NCBI GenBank assembly: GCA_031550915.1
Contig: JAVBOF010000083.1
Location: 1 to 17,692 of the forward strand
DNA length: 17,692 bases
Source: JAVBOF01 sp031550915
Lineage (GTDB): Bacteria; Bacillota; Clostridia; Christensenellales; MGBC116941
Reading direction: 5' to 3'
Notes under the pieces: generated by a model
Databases searched by the model: none
What the model saw: the letters and a program-made list of their open reading frames with translations, nothing else
Told to the model about the DNA's origin: nothing
Part shown: positions 14,725 to 17,692 of the stretch, one piece after another
Layout of the letters: each line of letters starts with the position of its first letter
Numbering within the stretch: the first letter of the stretch is position 1
Made by a program: the position numbers and the translations under genes

Positions 14725-16743
14725 ATGGATAAAAAACGCAGGAGCCTGAGAACAAAATTTGTTTTGCTCGTCAATTCAATAACGCTGGTACTTTTGATCG
14801 TAGTTTTGGGTGTTTCCTATATCCTCTCTTCCAACCAGTTTTGGAAAGCAACGGAAGAATCACTTCAGCTTTCGGTAGAAAAGGCAAGCGGCTATGTAAA
14901 CTCCTGGTTCGAAGGGCTTGCGTCTTTCACAAAAAGTGTGGCGATGGACGTTCCATACCATAATTATACCGATACGGATCCAATGCAGGATTACCTTGCA
15001 ACGAGGGTAAACAACAGCGCTATCCTCAGTACTTATTACGCGCTTGAAGACAAAACCATGTACGATGCGACCAAATGGATACCCGATGCGGAATATGACC
15101 CCACTTCAAGGGATTGGTACACCGTTGCGAAAGACAATAAGGATATGCACTTTTCCGCCCCATATGTCGACGCGCAAACGGGCCAGTTCGTTATAACAAT
15201 AAGCTGTTCAATGTTTGATAAAGGCGACCGGTTTATCGGCGTTATGGCCACGGATATCTATGTGACTGAGCTTGTCGAATTCTGCAAATCCTTAAAAATA
15301 CTCGATACCGATGGCAAAGCTTTTTTACTTGATGCGGACAAGAATATAATTGCGCACAGCGACAGCGCCCTGATGCCGAAAGTCAGCGGGGAGGAAAGTA
15401 TCCTCACAAATTATCAGAGCCTTAAGATTTCCGCTGATAAGAATATTGCCCTTGCAAAAGGCGTCGATGATACTATAGTTATGAAAAGGGGATCGGATTA
15501 CGATAACCAGCAAAAATATATAATGACCATGCCTATCCCCGATAACGGCTGGAGCATAGGTATTGCCGTCAAGGTTTCCGACTTCGACAAATCCCAGAGC
15601 GCTTCGATGATGGGGATGATAATACTCTTTGTCGCCTCGATAATCATCGCTGTTATAGCAGAAACCATGATAGTCACATATTTATTGAAGCCCATTTACT
15701 CCGTATTACGCGCGGCGAAGAAGCTTGCGGTCGGAGACACAGACATACAGATAAGCGTTAACCGTAACGATGAACTGGGTGAACTTTCTTCCGACTTTAC
15801 AACCATGATAGAAAGTACAAGGCAACAGATAGATGCTTTGCGGCGTATGTCGGAAGGGGATTATTCGCTGGAAGTCACGCCGAAATCCGATTCGGATGAA
15901 CTGAGCAAAACAATAAACGCGGTTATCGATATGACCCGCGTTTTGATATCAAAGCTGGCGGATACATCCAACGTGGTATCTTCCGTAGCGAAGCAGATCG
16001 CATTCAGCAGTCAGTCCCTCGCGCAGGGAACGACGGAGCAGGCAGCTTCCATACAGGAGCTTTCCTCCACCATGCATCACATAACCTCACAAACGCAGAT
16101 AAACGCGGACCATGCCTCCGCCGCCAACCTGAAGGCTATCGATATACGTAAGGAGGCGCAGGAAGGTTCCGCCAAAATGCACAGCATGGTAACGGCCGTA
16201 GGGCAAATGAACACTGCGTCCAAAAATATATCGACTATAGTCAAATCTATTGAGGATATAGCCTTCCAGACTAATATACTCGCGCTAAACGCGGCTGTTG
16301 AAGCTGCCAGAGCCGGTCAGGCAGGCAAAGGCTTTGCAGTTGTTGCAGAGGAAGTAAAATCTTTGGCTATGCGCAGTGCGGAGGCTGCAAATGAGACGAC
16401 AGAGCTGATAACCGGCTCTCTCAGGCTTGCCGAGGCGGGAGTTGCCATGGCGAACGATACCGAACATACGCTTCTAAACATTCTCAGCCGTATCAATGAG
16501 GTTGCAGATGTTATCAATGGCATTGCGGAGGCTTCGGAGGACCAGGCCGTTTCCATACAAAGGGTTAATTCAGGAATAGATCAGGTCGCGCTTGTTGTTT
16601 CGCAGAACAGCGCTACCGCGCAGGAAAGCGCCGCGGCAAGCGAGGAGATGTCCGCACAAGCTGATGATATGGAATCCCTGCTGGAAAAATTCATTATAAG
16701 CGATGATACAAGAAGGCTTCCCGGCGGAATAGACCGGTATTAA
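14725..16743 (+). CDS. Methyl-accepting chemotaxis protein with amino-acid-type dCache sensor
   Basis: This 672-residue receptor senses a ligand outside the cell and controls CheA. In order: TM1 at about 11-35, an extracellular double Cache domain at about 36-290, TM2 at about 295-321, a HAMP linker at about 320-375, and a signalling domain whose hairpin tip EDIAFQTNILALNAAVEAAR lies from 509. The Cache domain has DPTSRDWY and, in all, Tyr124, Arg129, Trp131, Tyr132 and Asp177. This spacing matches the Y-x4-R-x-W-Y plus distal D motif of the dCache_1AA amino-acid sensors such as PctA, so the ligand is probably an amino acid or a similar amine-carboxylate. The C-terminus (GGIDRY) has no CheR/CheB pentapeptide tether. 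No other chemotaxis gene is nearby, so it is a solo receptor. Confidence 0.95.
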   Translation: MDKKRRSLRTKFVLLVNSITLVLLIVVLGVSYILSSNQFWKATEESLQLSVEKASGYVNSWFEGLASFTKSVAMDVPYHNYTDTDPMQDYLATRVNNSAILSTYYALEDKTMYDATKWIPDAEYDPTSRDWYTVAKDNKDMHFSAPYVDAQTGQFVITISCSMFDKGDRFIGVMATDIYVTELVEFCKSLKILDTDGKAFLLDADKNIIAHSDSALMPKVSGEESILTNYQSLKISADKNIALAKGVDDTIVMKRGSDYDNQQKYIMTMPIPDNGWSIGIAVKVSDFDKSQSASMMGMIILFVASIIIAVIAETMIVTYLLKPIYSVLRAAKKLAVGDTDIQISVNRNDELGELSSDFTTMIESTRQQIDALRRMSEGDYSLEVTPKSDSDELSKTINAVIDMTRVLISKLADTSNVVSSVAKQIAFSSQSLAQGTTEQAASIQELSSTMHHITSQTQINADHASAANLKAIDIRKEAQEGSAKMHSMVTAVGQMNTASKNISTIVKSIEDIAFQTNILALNAAVEAARAGQAGKGFAVVAEEVKSLAMRSAEAANETTELITGSLRLAEAGVAMANDTEHTLLNILSRINEVADVINGIAEASEDQAVSIQRVNSGIDQVALVVSQNSATAQESAAASEEMSAQADDMESLLEKFIISDDTRRLPGGIDRY

Positions 16744-16752
16744 GCTCCATAT

Positions 16753-16785
16753 AAAAAGAGGAGGCATAAGCTTCCTCTTTTTTTT
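16753..16785. terminator. Bidirectional intrinsic terminator
   Basis: A stem of about 13 base pairs (AAAAAGAGGAGGC / GCTTCCTCTTTTT, one G-T pair) with loop ATAA is followed by a run of eight T. The matching A-run on the left makes it work in both directions, closing the chemoreceptor gene and the convergent membrane-protein gene. Confidence 0.93.
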
Positions 16786-16803
16786 GACATATCAAATCAA
16801 TTT

Positions 16804-17271
16804 TCAACTAACATTCGAAATTATTGTACCTACCGAATATGAAAGCAGCATTATCGCAAGACCGGCAATAACGTTTCCAAAAACGACTGCGGGTATCGCT
16901 TTATTTACCCTTAAACCAAGCACCGCGGCAATTAACGCGCCTGTCCATACGCCGGTACCGGGCAACGGAATTGCTACGAAAACAAAAACTCCCCAATATC
17001 CAAATCTGTCGATTTTAGATCTGTGTTTTTCTACTTTTCTATATGCCCAGTTGGAAACACTGTTAAATACCTTGATTCTGGAATGCCGCATGTATTTCAA
17101 CACAGAACTGGCAAACACAACTATTATGATACCCATCAGGCAGGAGCCAAAAAGCGCTATAAAAAAAGATGTCAACAATGGAATGCCAAGTCCCAAGCCC
17201 ACGGGGATAGCTCCTTTCAATTCCACTATCGGCAATAAAGAAATACCCAGTACCCACAAATATTTGGTCAT
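16804..17271 (-). CDS. Small membrane protein, Sm_multidrug_ex family
   Basis: This 155-residue protein has about four to five hydrophobic segments. Family marks are LPIVELKGAIPVGLGLGIPL near the N-terminus and the central VAIPLPGTGVWTGALIAAVL, both typical of the putative small multidrug export family (Pfam Sm_multidrug_ex). The positively charged loop RKVEKHRSKIDRFG precedes the second motif. The name reflects the family label; direct evidence for drug export in this family is thin. I chose the ATG at 17271-17269. A strong GGGGAGGTG lies 13 bases before it, farther than usual, so a TTG at 17274 or another upstream start is possible. The gene is convergent with the chemoreceptor gene. Confidence 0.88.
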   Translation of the reverse strand: MTKYLWVLGISLLPIVELKGAIPVGLGLGIPLLTSFFIALFGSCLMGIIIVVFASSVLKYMRHSRIKVFNSVSNWAYRKVEKHRSKIDRFGYWGVFVFVAIPLPGTGVWTGALIAAVLGLRVNKAIPAVVFGNVIAGLAIMLLSYSVGTIISNVS

Positions 17272-17388
17272 CAAGTAAATATGGCACCTCCCCCCATTCC
17301 GAGTATTATATCATAAAAGATAAATGCTTGAAATATAAGGCTAATGTTTTACTTTCAATTTGCGCGTATACCTTTGTCCCTTGTACAT

Positions 17389-17450
17389 ATGCAATGATGG
17401 ATTGCGCGCATTAACGAGCGAATATTGTATTTAGGTAAAAATCATTGCAT
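17389..17450. repeat. Perfect 10-base inverted repeat
   Basis: ATGCAATGAT at 17389-17398 and ATCATTGCAT at 17441-17450 are exact inverted copies separated by 42 bases. They lie in the gap between two minus-strand genes. They could form a long-loop stem or be paired binding half-sites. No T-run follows, so a simple terminator is not supported. Confidence 0.5.
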
Positions 17451-17465
17451 GATGCAGCCTAAAAT

Positions 17466-17692
17466 TTACGGGTGTTTCACAAACTCAAAGCTCGACTTGT
17501 CGCTCACCATATCAAAGATAACTTCATTGCCTGCACTGAATTTGAATCGTGCCTTGCAAGAAGGGCTTTCCTTAATCATTCTAGACATTTTACCCGTCTG
17601 GGGTGCAGCAAGTACATGGCTCTTGGAACCTTCGACCTCGATTTCCAGCATATATTTATCCGATTTTATAATCATCCCGTTTTTCGTACATT
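17466..17692 (-). CDS. C-terminal part of an unidentified protein (partial, runs off right edge)
   Basis: The frame ends at a stop at 17468-17466 and is open to the window edge, so the gene probably starts outside. An ATG at 17675 is possible but has no clear ribosome binding site. The visible part, of about 74 residues, reads as a small beta-rich soluble domain (KYMLEIEVEGSKSHVLAAP, KARFKFSAGNEVIFDMVSD) ending FEFVKHP. I cannot assign it to a family. It is transcribed toward the membrane-protein gene, about 195 bases away. Confidence 0.55.
   Translation of the reverse strand, partial: CTKNGMIIKSDKYMLEIEVEGSKSHVLAAPQTGKMSRMIKESPSCKARFKFSAGNEVIFDMVSDKSSFEFVKHP

Noticed and set aside
17063..17287. 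74-codon minus-strand frame starting with GTG next to a strong ribosome binding site
   Set aside because: It is out of frame with the Sm_multidrug_ex protein, whose motifs are clear, and its own translation shows no domain or membrane pattern.
1..17692. CRISPR array, tRNA or rRNA genes, insertion sequences, integrase or phage genes
   Set aside because: I saw no regularly spaced repeats, no tRNA-like cloverleaf, no rRNA sequence and no transposase or recombinase motifs on either strand.

Overview
The window looks like the chromosome of a low-to-mid GC Bacillota bacterium, probably in Clostridia. The evidence is strong AGGAGG-type ribosome binding sites, a LacI/ABC sugar-uptake locus with a lipoprotein binding protein, a Cache chemoreceptor, and RfbF/RfbG/Glf surface-glycan genes. 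I cannot name a genus from sequence alone.

Layout. (1) Positions 1-4172, all minus strand, form a sugar-uptake locus: a LacI-family repressor, an aldo/keto reductase, a lipoprotein sugar-binding protein with an EAPAS-repeat linker, and a RbsA/MglA-type ATPase that runs off the left edge. Sites with an AAAACG(A/T)T core lie upstream of the repressor, the reductase and the binding-protein gene, so this is probably one LacI-type regulon. (2) Positions about 4371-5265 are a gene graveyard. They hold a frameshifted C-terminal end of a MacB/FtsX-type permease, an inverted fragment sharing 33 identical bases with the nearby repressor gene, and a decayed lipoprotein gene. (3) Positions 5324-6744 are an AT-rich two-gene unit: a secreted protein with a hydrophobic Gly/Ala-rich centre and a lipoprotein. 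A perfect hairpin separates them, and the leader carries further inverted repeats and a possible tiny peptide. I recognise neither protein. (4) Positions 7085-14288, minus strand, are a tight six- to seven-gene surface-polysaccharide operon with overlapping or nearly abutting starts and stops. The order of transcription is DUF4422 protein (521 aa), glucose-1-phosphate cytidylyltransferase (rfbF), CDP-glucose 4,6-dehydratase (rfbG), a sugar SDR, an RmlC-type 3,5-epimerase, UDP-galactopyranose mutase (glf) and a second DUF4422 protein (354 aa). (5) Positions 14725-16743, plus strand, encode a methyl-accepting chemotaxis protein whose Cache domain carries the amino-acid-binding motif. A bidirectional terminator follows. 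(6) Positions 16804-17271, minus strand, encode a small Sm_multidrug_ex-type membrane protein. An unidentified partial gene reaches the right edge.

How the genes work together. RfbF and RfbG should make CDP-4-keto-6-deoxyglucose, which the epimerase and reductase would turn into a CDP-6-deoxyhexose. No RfbH-type 3-dehydrase is present here, so a 3,6-dideoxy sugar is not the obvious product. Glf supplies UDP-galactofuranose. The two DUF4422 proteins at the ends of the operon are the likely assembly enzymes. Each joins a Rossmann-like nucleotide-binding module to the DUF4422 domain, and this paired architecture is the most interesting functional lead in the window.
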